Below are positions 46,362 through 56,723 of a DNA stretch of 64,000 nucleotides, in pieces. Made by a program: the position numbers and the translations under genes. Within the stretch, counting starts at the first letter, position 1. Each line of letters starts with the position of its first letter. Under the pieces are notes generated by a model. It had not been told where the DNA came from. It worked only from the letters and a program-made list of their open reading frames with translations, and searched no databases. Source of the DNA: Tillus elongatus (lineage: Eukaryota; Arthropoda; Insecta; Coleoptera; Cleridae); assembly GCA_964006375.1 (NCBI GenBank), contig OZ023266.1, positions 67,981,403 to 68,045,402 of the forward strand. Direction: 5' to 3'.

Positions 46362-47981
46362 ATGAATGAGGATAAAGAATATAAAGGTAACGTGCCAAAA
46401 ATAAGCGAGGAGGTAAAAGGTAGAGAGATCCCTGTCTCTCCAAGCAGTTCCAGCAGGGAACTGGAAGAAACGCTCCTCCGCTCTCCTGGCGGGGTGTCCG
46501 GGGTGGAGCCGTACGGGTCCGTCGGGGACGTTGCTGCCGGGGGGAGCGACGGGGGGCGAACTTCGTCGGCTGCGAGTCTGGCCGGGCCCATGGACGTGTC
46601 CATGGGAGGGGCCGAGGACGAGGAGTCGCGAAGGAAACGGAAGAGAGGAAGGAAAAGGAAGTGGAGAGCCCAGAAAAGGAGGCGAGAGAGGGAGGAGCTG
46701 AGGCAGCAGTGTCATCAGGGGGGTGTGAGTCCTCCAGAGGCGCAGGCTGCTTCGGCAGCGGCGGCCCCGCAAGGCGGGGGGCCGCCGCAAATCCCCTTCG
46801 CCACTGCGGCCGGTCGGGCTGCTTCTGAGCCGGGTGAACCCTCAGGGATCGTCAGGGCGGGGAAGCTGCCGGATCGGGCGGCCTGGCGGCAGGTGCGACG
46901 ACGGCACCGTGAGGCGAGAGAAAAGGAAGTGAAGGCGATTGTCCTGCCGACGGGACCGGGCGAGGGCCGAGGTGTGGGGGAGCGGCCGAAAGGCTCTACC
47001 CCTGTGTCGCCCCCCGGGCGGTCGGCAGAGAAGCAGGAAAAAAAGAGATCTGGGGCGCAGCCGAGCCCACAGGGACAGAAGCTGGACAGGCGGCCACCGG
47101 CTCAGGGGGGACCATCAGGCTCTCCACGGTCGAGGCCGGCAGGCTGGCCCAAGTCAACTGGGGGCGCGTACGCGAAGCGCCCAAGACCGGAAAAAGAAAC
47201 ACCGCCGGAGAGGCGGGCCAAGAGGGTTAGCCGCGGGTGTGCGCCGGCGGCCGGGGGGGAAGCGGCTAATGTGTCCCCACTCCTTCGGGGGCGGGGCGCG
47301 GTCGCGACCCCGGCTGCTGGGGCGGGCCCTGGCCCCTCGGGAACGTCAGGTCCGGCGGGTAGGAGGGAAATGCAGGTAGTCATCACATCCAACAGGGGGG
47401 ATGGCGTAGTCCTGACGGAAGAGGCGGAGCCAATAAGGAGGAGTTTGCTGGCGGGGATGTTGGACGCCATGACGATATCCGACAGGGCGTTGCAGCTCCG
47501 CTTCCGCAACTCTGGGATAGTCGATCCGGGGTGGTTCTTGGTGACCGCCGAGGATGACGAGTCCCTGAGTTGGCTTCTCAACGGCTGGTCCGGGACGACG
47601 GTGGGGGAGATCGCCTTCAGCGCCGTAAGGGCAGGGGGCGCCCCATGGCCGGTCCGGATCGGCTTTTGGCTCAGAAGTCAAGAGGTGGACCTAGAGGATG
47701 TTGTCAGGATGCTTGCGCTCCAGAACCGCTCGCTCAATGTTGGGCAGTGGCGGCACTTGGAGACGGCAGGAGGACCTGGGGCATGGCGTCTGGTCTTTTC
47801 GGTGGGGCCTGGGGTAGCTCGCGAGCTGGACGGGCAAGGCTGGCGACTGTACTTCGAGTTGGTGACTCTGAGTGTAACCAGAGTTCCGACATGGAGTGCG
47901 GTCGCCTCCGCCCAGCCTGCGGCGGGCGAACGGACGGGCTCCGACCAGGGGAGGCCTCCGCCCGAGCGGCGTCGCGATTAA
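46362..47981 (+). CDS. LINE ORF1 (Gag-like RNA-binding protein)
   Basis: 539 residues from ATG 46362. The first 330 residues are low-complexity, rich in Arg, Gly, Pro and Ser, with a strongly basic block RRKRKRGRKRKWRAQKRRRE near residue 90 that could serve as nuclear-localisation or RNA-binding sequence. Residues 335-510 form a compact region, starting REMQVVITSNRGDGVVLTEE and including GWFLVTAEDDESLSWLLNGW, resembling the DUF4780-type domain found in ORF1 of some insect LINEs (tentative). I see no CCHC zinc knuckles, unlike most I/R1-clade ORF1 proteins. It overlaps the open part of ORF2 by 86 nt in a different frame. Confidence 0.85.
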   Translation: MNEDKEYKGNVPKISEEVKGREIPVSPSSSSRELEETLLRSPGGVSGVEPYGSVGDVAAGGSDGGRTSSAASLAGPMDVSMGGAEDEESRRKRKRGRKRKWRAQKRRREREELRQQCHQGGVSPPEAQAASAAAAPQGGGPPQIPFATAAGRAASEPGEPSGIVRAGKLPDRAAWRQVRRRHREAREKEVKAIVLPTGPGEGRGVGERPKGSTPVSPPGRSAEKQEKKRSGAQPSPQGQKLDRRPPAQGGPSGSPRSRPAGWPKSTGGAYAKRPRPEKETPPERRAKRVSRGCAPAAGGEAANVSPLLRGRGAVATPAAGAGPGPSGTSGPAGRREMQVVITSNRGDGVVLTEEAEPIRRSLLAGMLDAMTISDRALQLRFRNSGIVDPGWFLVTAEDDESLSWLLNGWSGTTVGEIAFSAVRAGGAPWPVRIGFWLRSQEVDLEDVVRMLALQNRSLNVGQWRHLETAGGPGAWRLVFSVGPGVARELDGQGWRLYFELVTLSVTRVPTWSAVASAQPAAGERTGSDQGRPPPERRRD

Positions 47982-50900
47982 ATTCGCGGGGCAACTGCGG
48001 GTGGGCCAGATCAACCTTCAGCATAGCCGGGATGCCACTGGGGAGCTAGCAAAGCTCCTCGCAGGCGGTCCAGGCGGCGTAGTGTTGATTCAAGAGCCTT
48101 ATGTGTTTAGGAAGCAAGTTAGAGGGCTTGGAGGAATTGGCTTCAACATCCTCATCGGTGGTGAAGCACAGGAAGAACAACCAAGGACATGCATACTGGC
48201 GTCGAGGGATCTGGACGTGATGTTGCTGCCGCAGCTCGGGTCCAGGGACGTCACAGCAGCTGTCCTGGAGTATAAGGTGAGTAATATTAGGCTTAAGGTT
48301 CTGATGTGCAGCCTTTATGTTCCCTACGATCGGCGGGGGCTGCCTCCGTCGGAGGAATTGGTGCGTATCGTCGATTACGCGAGGGAGCATGGGCTACAAC
48401 TGATAATAGGCTGCGATGCCAATTCTCACCACAGATTGTGGGGCAGCACGGATACCAACCCACGCGGTGAGGCTCTATTAGAGTACTTGGCTACAACGAA
48501 CCTAGAGGTATTAAATAGAGGTACAGCTCCAACGTTTGTCAATCGTATCCGACAGGAGGTGATCGACATTACGTTAGCGAGCAGAGGAATAACGGAGGAT
48601 ATATCTAACTGGAGGGTGACGGAACACATATCAATGTCTGATCATCGTATGATCAGCTTTGAATTGGATGTGGACCGTGAGAGTTCTCCCCCCAGGAGAA
48701 ATCCAAGGAAGACCGACTGGGATGCCTATCTAATAGGCCTCGGTGGGTCGCCAAGGAGCCCAGAGGGGAGTAGACTCTCTATAGAGGCATTAGATAGCGA
48801 GGTCGAGGCCCTAGAAGGGAAAATAATGGCAGCCTACGAGGCCGCGTCACCACTTAGGGGGGAACCGTCCATCAAAGTTAGATGGTGGAACAAGGATCTC
48901 GCCGTACTACGCGGGCGGACTCGGAGGGCCTTAAACCGAGCCGTCCGAGAATCGGGTGAAGCGGCCTGGGACGAGTTTAGGACTGCCAGAAGGGAGTTTA
49001 AGAAGGAATTACGCCGGAGTAAGCGAGCTGGTTGGCGCGCGTACTGCGGGGAAGTCAATTCCCTGCCTGACGCAGCCAGGCTGGTGAGAGTACTCAAACA
49101 AGAGTTAGGTAGTAATGTAGGATCTTTAAGGAAACAGGACGGGAGCTGGACAAGCACCGGTGAGGAGACCCTGCGTCATCTCGCCGAAGTTCACCTTGAG
49201 GGCGGTGGAGCCGTCACGGAGGCTGCCGAACCGGGCCGGTGGACAGTCCCGAATGCGGACTGGCAGCTGGCGGAGGAGGTGGTCACAGATGGCTCTATAA
49301 CCTGGGCGGTGAGCGAGTTCGCTCCATTCAAATCCGCAGGCTGCGATGGGATTTTTCCAGCCCTGCTCCAGAGGGGCCTGGATATACTGCTTCCCAACAT
49401 AAGGGAGGTTTTTCGGGCCAGCCTGGCGTGGGGCTACGTCCCAAAGGCCTGGCGCCGGGTTAGGGGGGTCTTCATTCCCAAACCGGGAAGGGAGGACTAC
49501 ACGCTGGCCAAGGCGTACAGGCTAATCAGCCTAACATCCTTCCTACTTCAGGCATTGGAAAAGTTAGTAGATAGGTTTATGTTGGGAGGGATCCTCAAGG
49601 ATCATCCCTTCCACAAAGGTCAGCACGCGTACCAGCGGGGGAAATCGACGGAGACGGCGCTCCACGCTGTGACGCGGAAGGTGGAAAGGGCTCTACACTA
49701 CGGGGAGAGCACATTAGCTGTGTTCTTCGATGTGGAGGGGGCCTTTGATAAGGCAAGGACGGATACGGTCTGTAACGCCCTACAGGAGAGGGGAACGCCG
49801 AGGTCCCTAATAAGCTGGGTGGCGAGCATGCTGGGGGACAGGAGAGTGTCGCTGACCTTGAGGGGCCGAGGGCTGGACGTTGGGGTGACGGGCGGCTGTC
49901 CCCAGGGGAGCTGCCTTTCGCCTCATCTATGGTGTCTGGTCATGGACGGCCTCTTGGAGCGGCTCTCTGAGAATGGCTTCTACGCACAGGCGTACGCTGA
50001 TGATGGGCTGGTCTTAGTCACCGGCAAATTCCTCGGCGTCGTCTGTGAGTGCATGCAAGCTGCCTGTAGCATAATCGAAAGGTGGTGTGGTGAGCAGGGA
50101 CTCTCCGTAAACCCGGCGAAGACGGAGATGATTCTATTTACCAAGAAGAGGAAGGTAGAGGGGTTCAGGGCGCCCGTGATGTTTGGAAAACCTTTAGCTT
50201 TAGTGCGGGAGGTCAAATATCTGGGGGTGATCCTGGACCCGAAACTAACATGGGGGTCGCAAATAGAACGAGTTGTGAGGAAGGGAGTAGCGACCCTCTG
50301 GCAGCTGCGTCGTGTGATAGGGGGGACCTGGGGAGTTAACCCCCGGATCCTTCATTGGATCTACACTGCGATCGTCAGGCCGAGAATCCTCTATGGGGCG
50401 TTGGTCTGGTGGTGTGGTGTGAACCAAACAACCAGCAGGAAGCTGGCCAAACTCCAAAGGCTGGCTATCCTGGGTATCACAGGCGCTATGAGGACGACAC
50501 CCTCAGCCGCACTAGAGGTCCTGTTGATGCTGCCACCGCTTCCCATCTGTATCAGAAGGGAGGCTATGGCGTCGCATCTTAGGATCCGGGACTCAGGTAA
50601 CTGGAGCGGAGAGGGAGCAGTAATAGGGCATGCAAGAGTCGCCAAGGAGGTGGAAAAGGAAATTCCGATTTCCGCCATAAAGGTGAGGGATGCCGAGGAC
50701 GATATTAGGTTGACTAGGCCATACACCCTCAGGATCCCCAGTAGGGATCAGTGGAGGGAAAATGAGGTTACATTCCAGCCCGCAAGCCTGGTCTGTTTCA
50801 CCGACGGATCGCGGCTGGAGGACCAGCAATCCTCCGGGGCAGGAATATACATCGAGGGCCTGGGGGTGCGCGAGAGCTATGCTCTTGGCGCATACACCAC

Positions 50901-51645
50901 GGCATTCGAAACAGAGGCGTATGCTATCCTGTCTGTGGCCAATAGACAGGATGTGAAGATGAGTCCCGAGAAATGTGTGTGCATTTGCTCGGATAGCCAG
51001 GCGGTCCTCCGGGCAGTCTGCGCGGCCAGAATCAGGTCACCCCTGGTTCAGGAGTGCGCTGACGCCCTCAGAGGGCTAGCCAGGACGAAGGAGGTGCAAC
51101 TGGTGTGGGTTCCGGGACACTGTGGCGTGGCGGGGAATGAGGTGGCGAATAATCTCGCAAAGCTTGGTTCCCGGCGGCCGTTCTGTGGCCCGGAGCCTGC
51201 GATAGGCATAAGTAGGAAGACAGTCTCTGTCGTCTTAGACAGGTGGACCGAGGAAGCAATGGAGAGGCACTGGGGGTCGGTTGATGGCTGCAGGCAGGCG
51301 AGGGACTTCGTGGAGGGGCCGGACAGAGATAAAGCTGTCTGGCTACTCGGAAGGAGTCGACCTGCGCTTCGCCGCATCCTCGGGGTGCTGACAGGCCACT
51401 GCGCCCTTAGAAGACACCTCACATTGATAGGCGTAGAGAGGGATCCCATTTGCCAGGAATGTGGCGAGGATGAAGAAACGTCCTACCACTACCTGTGTGA
51501 ATGCGAGGCTTTTGGGAGTCTTCGAGCAGAATTGTTCGGATCAAGGACTCTGCAGAGGAATCAGGTAAGTACCGTCCAATTGAAGACCGTCACGGCCTTC
51601 ATCTCGAGGTCGAGGCGGTTTGGCGACGGAACCGAGGAAGAGTAG
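47896..51645 (+). CDS. LINE ORF2: APE endonuclease, RT, RNase H, Cys motif
   Basis: Open for 1249 codons. Endonuclease (residues about 35-255) has INLQHS, IQEPYV, GCDANSHHRLWGS, DTNPRGE, VIDITLAS and MSDHRM, all expected catalytic positions. RT (about 470-770) has AVFFDVEGAFDKA, TGGCPQGSCLSP and AYADDGLVLV. RNase H (about 965-1095) has FTDGS, ETEAYA and CSDSQAV, but the usual GNExAD reads GNEVANNLAKLGS, so the final Asp is Asn here. The C-terminal motif CQECGEDEETSYHYLCEC is intact. There is no ATG before the endonuclease core: the frame enters from a GTG codon in ORF1 overlap, so translation probably depends on coupling to ORF1 (the overlap ends at its TAA, 47979-47981). Confidence 0.93.
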   Translation: MRSPPPSLRRANGRAPTRGGLRPSGVAIKFAGQLRVGQINLQHSRDATGELAKLLAGGPGGVVLIQEPYVFRKQVRGLGGIGFNILIGGEAQEEQPRTCILASRDLDVMLLPQLGSRDVTAAVLEYKVSNIRLKVLMCSLYVPYDRRGLPPSEELVRIVDYAREHGLQLIIGCDANSHHRLWGSTDTNPRGEALLEYLATTNLEVLNRGTAPTFVNRIRQEVIDITLASRGITEDISNWRVTEHISMSDHRMISFELDVDRESSPPRRNPRKTDWDAYLIGLGGSPRSPEGSRLSIEALDSEVEALEGKIMAAYEAASPLRGEPSIKVRWWNKDLAVLRGRTRRALNRAVRESGEAAWDEFRTARREFKKELRRSKRAGWRAYCGEVNSLPDAARLVRVLKQELGSNVGSLRKQDGSWTSTGEETLRHLAEVHLEGGGAVTEAAEPGRWTVPNADWQLAEEVVTDGSITWAVSEFAPFKSAGCDGIFPALLQRGLDILLPNIREVFRASLAWGYVPKAWRRVRGVFIPKPGREDYTLAKAYRLISLTSFLLQALEKLVDRFMLGGILKDHPFHKGQHAYQRGKSTETALHAVTRKVERALHYGESTLAVFFDVEGAFDKARTDTVCNALQERGTPRSLISWVASMLGDRRVSLTLRGRGLDVGVTGGCPQGSCLSPHLWCLVMDGLLERLSENGFYAQAYADDGLVLVTGKFLGVVCECMQAACSIIERWCGEQGLSVNPAKTEMILFTKKRKVEGFRAPVMFGKPLALVREVKYLGVILDPKLTWGSQIERVVRKGVATLWQLRRVIGGTWGVNPRILHWIYTAIVRPRILYGALVWWCGVNQTTSRKLAKLQRLAILGITGAMRTTPSAALEVLLMLPPLPICIRREAMASHLRIRDSGNWSGEGAVIGHARVAKEVEKEIPISAIKVRDAEDDIRLTRPYTLRIPSRDQWRENEVTFQPASLVCFTDGSRLEDQQSSGAGIYIEGLGVRESYALGAYTTAFETEAYAILSVANRQDVKMSPEKCVCICSDSQAVLRAVCAARIRSPLVQECADALRGLARTKEVQLVWVPGHCGVAGNEVANNLAKLGSRRPFCGPEPAIGISRKTVSVVLDRWTEEAMERHWGSVDGCRQARDFVEGPDRDKAVWLLGRSRPALRRILGVLTGHCALRRHLTLIGVERDPICQECGEDEETSYHYLCECEAFGSLRAELFGSRTLQRNQVSTVQLKTVTAFISRSRRFGDGTEEE

Positions 51646-51779
51646 AGCATGGTTGCTGGGTTGCTGGGGTTGGCAAAAAGGGCCCATTGTGGCCTACTTG
51701 CTTGGCGTTGGCCTCCCCACCACTGCTACTACTACTACCATATTTGATGTCTTTTATTAAAAAAGACATAATATTTTAC

Positions 51780-51832
51780 ACTAAAACATTTTAATGAAAA
51801 TTCGTTACGCACTTGCTGCATACAGAGTTTTT
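51780..51832. repeat. TIR-family right terminus
   Basis: The phrase ttttaatgaaaattcgttac followed by gcacttgctgcat is the family end, directly after the LINE. The LINE may have inserted into a member of this family. Confidence 0.7.
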
Positions 51833-52161
51833 TTTTTTTTAGTAATATCGGCCTCTTTACCAATTCTGACATAAATTAGGTATACTATAAAAAGTATATT
51901 ATAAAAAGCATACTCAACAAAAAAAAACGCAACAAAAAGAGGCAACAAAGGAGTAATTTTTTTATTTCTTATAACTGGGTTTGAGAAAGGAATACATTCT
52001 GTGAAAATTAAATACACAGATGTCGGGACAACCCATTTGCTAATTATTGCATGGCAGTCCCTATATTACATCCCAAATTCATTATACCCAATAGAGTACA
52101 TTTTATTGTTGTCAGAAATTATTATTTATTTATTATGTACAGATACATTTAATAATCTTAC
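51833..52161. other. Msp300 intron, nothing recognised
   Basis: AT-rich, with no supported feature. Confidence 0.5.
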
Positions 52162-52452
52162 CTTTCAACAAAGCTTTGTGCCCTTTTCAGTAGCTTGCCA
52201 TGTTGTTCAGTGATGGCTGCCAGTTGCTGATCTATTACTTGATTTCGTTCAGGTAGACTCTCCACTTTGTCCCGCAAGTCGACGATGTCCTGCTGGTGCG
52301 CTAAAGCATCATGCAACAAAGTGCGATATATTTGAAGCTGAGCCCTCTTCTCATCCAGAGTAGCTTTTAGTTCGGGTTCCTGTGGTAGCTGGTGCTCGGC
52401 ATGTTTCAGCCACTGACGGATCTTTTCTGCACATTCTTCGAAACCCGCCCAT
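52162..52452 (-). CDS. Msp300: Msp300 exon (291 bp)
   Basis: The acceptor is TTTCCACCTCTAG before ATGGGCGGG and the donor GTTGAAAG before GTAAGA. One base completes the Arg codon from the previous exon and two carry on to the next. It encodes WAGFEECAEKIRQWLKHAEH at the start and KLLKRAQSFVE at the end: one spectrin repeat of about 97 residues with helix-A Trp (IRQWLKHAE). Confidence 0.94.
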
Positions 52453-52985
52453 CTAGAGGTGGAAAAACAACAACTGTAGTCAGGATTCATACACTAAGCT
52501 TTGTAAAAAATTTTGTCATTAATATATCCCCATTATTAAATTTTAAATATTATAAACTTAGTTATTAAAAATATGTAGGATCTGTCATACTGACACTTTA
52601 CTTGAATGTCTTAATTAAGTCAAATTTTTACATCAATTTGACAGCCTAAAATATAAAATAAAAGTGTATATATTGTGTTTCTCCAGATGCATTACTAAAA
52701 ACATATTAACAAAACCTCAGGGTAATTAAGACTATTTAACATGAGTGTAGTACCAAGGTTGACTTAAAAATATTAGTAGGTATATAAGATTAATTTAAGC
52801 TGCTTTCTAGTTAAAATCTACAGTGCTAAAAATACTTGTGTATAATGATTTGCTGCAAAAAAAGATTTACAGACAGAATGTGGCATTATTTAGTGGATAA
52901 TTTAAGATATACAACGATTAGGATTGAAGTAATTGAAAAATACATTAAAGAAGTGCAGTCGGATCAAGTTTATAAGCAGGTAGAT
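52453..52985. other. Msp300 intron, nothing recognised
   Basis: No supported feature. Confidence 0.5.
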
Positions 52986-54240
52986 CGTTTAATGAGTCGT
53001 CCGGCTCTCAGCGCTGCGATCCCAATGGGTCTTTTGTGCATGACTCTTTTTTATACAGGTTTCCCAAAAAGTTTAGATTTTTTTGTGTAGTCCACTATCT
53101 TCTTGGGGGCTATTTTACCTATTTGCTGCAGTGTTAAGGTCACCCGTCCAAGGTATTTGAGCCTTTTGCAGAACTGGGCCATGCGGTCGCATAGCAAGTG
53201 CTCTGTTGTTTATGCTGCTTCAGTGCAGCATCTGCAGTTTTCATTGTCCGCCTCACCCATCTTCATAAGCTGATACCTTACTGGGGAGTGTCCTGTGATT
53301 ATTCTCAAGTCGTTCCTGTTCAATTCTAGAAACAGTTCAGACTTCTTTGTTGATATGGTGATGAATCGGTTCGCCTGCCTTAAACCTAGCGTTTTCTTCC
53401 AGTATGACAGCATTTGGTTCTTCTCCCAAGTATAAATCAATCAATTTCTTACGTGGCTTTTTGTTAGTCCACAATATGGCTCTGGACCATAGAATTGTGT
53501 TGTTGCTGCCCTTTGTTCAAGCGCTCTGATTCCTCATTTCCTTCAATGCCTTGATGCCCCACATCAAAGTTACTTTGTTGTTCGTGGCCAGTTGCTTCAA
53601 GGATTTTTTGCAGTACCAGGTGAGTTTAGACTCGGTTTTGAAAGATTTTAGAGTCTTTAATACTGCCTGGCTGTCTACCTGGATGTAGATCTCTATATTT
53701 CTGAGTATGCACTCTTGTACGTAGAGATTTATAGCAAGCATTTCTGCTTGGAAGATGGTGTAAGTTTTTCCTAGGGACTTAGCGAGTCTAAAGTTAGGTC
53801 TTCTTATTCCCAAACTCTGCTCCCCCCATTTGCCTACACTTGTCTGTATACCATACAGATATGTTGTTTAATAGCCTTGCACTGTCCCTTTCTCATGCAT
53901 GGCGGTCACTTATGAAGACGTTGGACGGAATTATGAAGTCTAGTTTGGCTGGCATTTGGTCTGTTGGTTTGGCGAGTGACTCCAGTGAAATAATTTCCAG
54001 GATTTTCAAATAGCCTGCCATGCCTCCTGGTTTGAATTTGTCTGCTTGGAATAGTCTTGAGGCATTTAGTGCTGCTTACCACTTCACGCATATGTGCTTC
54101 AGCATTGACCCTATTGCAGCTATAGGTCATGGTGTCATAGCTCCCGTTATTCCAAGACGCATTAGCGTCTGCCGTTTTTTCAATTTGAGTTGTGATGAGG
54201 CTTGTTCCGTTGATGAGCAGGTAAGAAGACACAATATAAA
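52986..54240 (-). pseudogene. 5'-truncated LINE fragment (end of RT, RNase H, Cys motif)
   Basis: The minus strand gives KLKKRQTLMRLGITGAMTP (end of RT, with a broken continuation TPIAAIGSML), then RNase H pieces TYTIFQAEMLAINLYVQE and YIQVDSQAVLKTLKSF. After frameshifts come LNRNDLRIITGHSPVRYQLM and ENCRCCTEAA, the C-terminal region. The 3' untranslated part probably reaches about 52990. Several frame breaks. Same orientation as Msp300. Related to, but distinct from, the LINEs at 38866 and 45755. Confidence 0.8.
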
Positions 54241-54755
54241 CCAGAAACAAAAAGCAAAATCATAGGACAACGATGAAAATTTATTACCAGAAAAGGAAGA
54301 GTTGCTAAACACTAGGAAGCCCATCTAGAAGAGCTGTATCACAGAGAGATGCGTAATTAATCCTAAATACAAATATATATAGAAGAAGAACCAATACATC
54401 GTTGCTTCAAGACATCAACTTGCTCATTTCATCAAAAATACTAACTACCTACAGCTTTCTAGCCCAGTGTATCAATATTTAAATAAAACTGACCTTTTGT
54501 ACGCTTAATTTATAACCTGACAAATGTCACAGAGAAGAATCAGTATGCAAAAGTATCTCGCAGTAATAAAAAATAAATAAAAAAGTATTTATAATCCTTT
54601 TGTCTACCAAGTTTTTGAAATACTAACTGTCTCTGGAATTTTTTTCAATCTCAAAACGATACATATTAAAAACGACCCTTTCTACGAAACTTGTTTCCAC
54701 AAGTGTGAAGCATCAAACTGACTCTTTAGGTTGAGGATTCACGCTAAAGGCGTGC
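54241..54755. other. Msp300 intron, nothing recognised
   Basis: No supported feature. Confidence 0.45.
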
Positions 54756-55286
54756 CTAACCCTTCAACTACTACTAGCGGGACGTATTTGTCCCATGAAC
54801 TTTTATGAATTGCTGATGGATTTCAATGAACCAAAAGCGTTCAGAATAAGTTAGTCCAGTGTTTTTGCTTAATTATTTAAGGCTAGGCAACACAACAAAC
54901 TCAGGTGTTCGCTTGTATGGCTTCAAAATGTAAACAAGTGGTTGTTTACTGCTTTGTTTTATGTTGTTTTCCAAACAATTTGTGATATATTATTATAAAA
55001 CAGTTGTATTGTATAGAGTAGCCTTCACTTATTAGATGTAACTGTTTTTACTTTTCTTCTTCATTAAAATTAAAATTATACTTGAGGAAACTTTCATGGG
55101 CCTATATGTCCCAATAGTATTTATCAGTCCCTATTGCCTACTGCTAGGAATAATACAAAAGTGAATTATTTTCTTTTAGAATGGTATATAGCTATCTGTC
55201 ACAAAAAACTGTAATACCTTGCTGAGCATTTAAGTAAAAGCTCTTGGAGAGATCAGATTCTTAAACTGGCTATATGTATATGATTT

Positions 55287-55386
<100 letters not shown>

Positions 55387-55484
55387 TGGTAGAGTCTTCT
55401 GACATGGAAGAACAGAGTCGTTAACAAATTAACATCGAGTATTAGGTCTCCCTATGTGTGTGTCTGCTTTGATATATTTTTTAC

Positions 55485-56195
55485 AAGTGTCAATTTGATG
55501 AATAGCCTCCCATTTGCATGTGTTGGTACATACATGAAAAATCGTGAATATCCGCCGGTATTTGAGACACTAAATTAATTGGCTAGGGGCGATTCTGACT
55601 TTTTAGTCACAGAAGACGGAATTATTGCAATAAGGTGGTGTGGCACCAAGGAAGTACTTGTCATTCTAGTACAACTAAAAGTACTAGGAGGATTTTGAAG
55701 AACGGCGAGAAAACTGAATTACCATATCCCTGGGAAAATAACTTATTATAATAAGTTCATACGAGGTGTAGGTCTCTCTGATCAAAACGTATAAAGATAT
55801 GATCTTGACTGTAGGTCTAGAAAAAGGCGAAGAAAGGGTTTTTACAAGCCCCTTATGGCAGCAGCAGCAAACTCGTGGATCATTTTTACAGATTCATCGT
55901 AAAAAAGTGCCGCTGATAACATTCCTTGTACCACTTGTAGAACAGCTTACAGGAAAGGGAAGAAAGAACACGTCAATACAACGTGTCCTTAGTGGCGACT
56001 CAGCTCCAGGAACAAATTGTCAGAAGACAATGATAAACATTGGTGATCACTTGCCATCGAAAGGAACTTCGAGGAGGTGTCACTGCCACAGGCAGAATAA
56101 AGTTAAAAGATGTACAAATATTATTTGCATAGCATGCAATTTATCTTTTTGCAAAAATTGCTTTCTGGCTTTTTATTATCCTTACTTCTTTTTTA
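55485..56195 (+). pseudogene. piggyBac transposase C-terminal fragment (PGBD4-like)
   Basis: The translation across frames gives FACVGTYMKNREYPPVFET, LARGDSDFLVTEDGIIAIRW and YNKFIRGVGLSDQNV (a YNKFMGGVDxSDQ-like block with the catalytic-region Asp changed). A final open stretch includes TFLVPLVEQLTGKG and a cysteine-rich C-terminus RCHCHRQNKVKRCTNIICIA and CNLSFCKNCF. The order and the Cys-rich end match piggyBac transposases. Frameshifts and stops make it non-functional. Confidence 0.85.
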
Positions 56196-56453
56196 AGTTT
56201 TGTTTCTTAATAGTCATTGCTTCTGGGACATATAGTCGCTCTAAATAATACTGATGCGATATACCTTCCTAGGCTAATATTGAGGATGTAACTTTTTTTA
56301 ATAAAAAAAAACACACACATATAATTTGTAGTTTTATGTTATTTCCTATCACACTATATATCTAGAAGAAAAAATTACCAAAAGAGATATTCAGTGGTGA
56401 AATGGTTAAATCCAAAATAAAGAAAATATGTTTCTACTATTTATTTAACTTAC

Positions 56454-56723
56454 CTATTTAGTTTGCCTTTAAGCTCTCTATCAGTGCTACTAATATTATC
56501 AAATAGGCTTTCAAGAGCTTGCTGTAATTCCTCAAGTTGTGCCCTGATGATTTCTCTACCTTCTGGTGCAGTACTTGGGTAGAGCTTCTCACCAACTTCA
56601 ATGGTGTTGTTTAGAAGCAATGTAGCGCTTGTCTGTTGAGAGAGCAATTCTTCCAAAACTTTTGCTTGCTCCGTGAGAATATTTCTTGCGCCTCCTCGGA
56701 TGTTGTCCTTGCAGTTTTCGAAC
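56454..56723 (-). CDS. Msp300: Msp300 exon (270 bp)
   Basis: The acceptor is TTTATTATCCAG before GTTCGAAAAC and the donor CTAAATAG before GTAAGT. It joins in frame to the exon at 57472 (AAQTR/FENCKDN). It encodes ILTEQAKVLEELLSQQTSAT, then TIEVGEKLYPSTAPEGREII and LKGKLN at the end. This is helix B/C of one spectrin repeat followed by the start of the next. GEKLYPSTAPEGREIIRAQL is a characteristic nesprin-repeat pattern, repeated in related form within the giant exon. Confidence 0.94.

Larger units (their letters stand above)
45755..51740 (+). mobile_element. Near-full-length two-ORF LINE (I/LOA/R1-like, RNase H-bearing)
   Basis: About 6 kb, strikingly GC-rich against an AT-rich host intron, antisense to Msp300. 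There is a 5' untranslated region from about 45755, ORF1 at 46362, ORF2 from 47896 to 51645, and a 3' end with a short CTACTACTACTA tail near 51725. Both ORFs are open end to end. The combination of an APE-type endonuclease, RT, RNase H and a C-terminal cysteine motif places it among RNase H-bearing LINEs of the I/LOA/R1 group. Exact clade and target duplication were not determined. 10 kb of intron separates the flanking exons largely because of it. Confidence 0.9.

Noticed and set aside
46353..48390. Several overlapping frames on both strands over LINE ORF1 and the ORF1/ORF2 junction
   Set aside because: Overprinted shadows in a GC-rich region; only the two main ORFs show domain structure.
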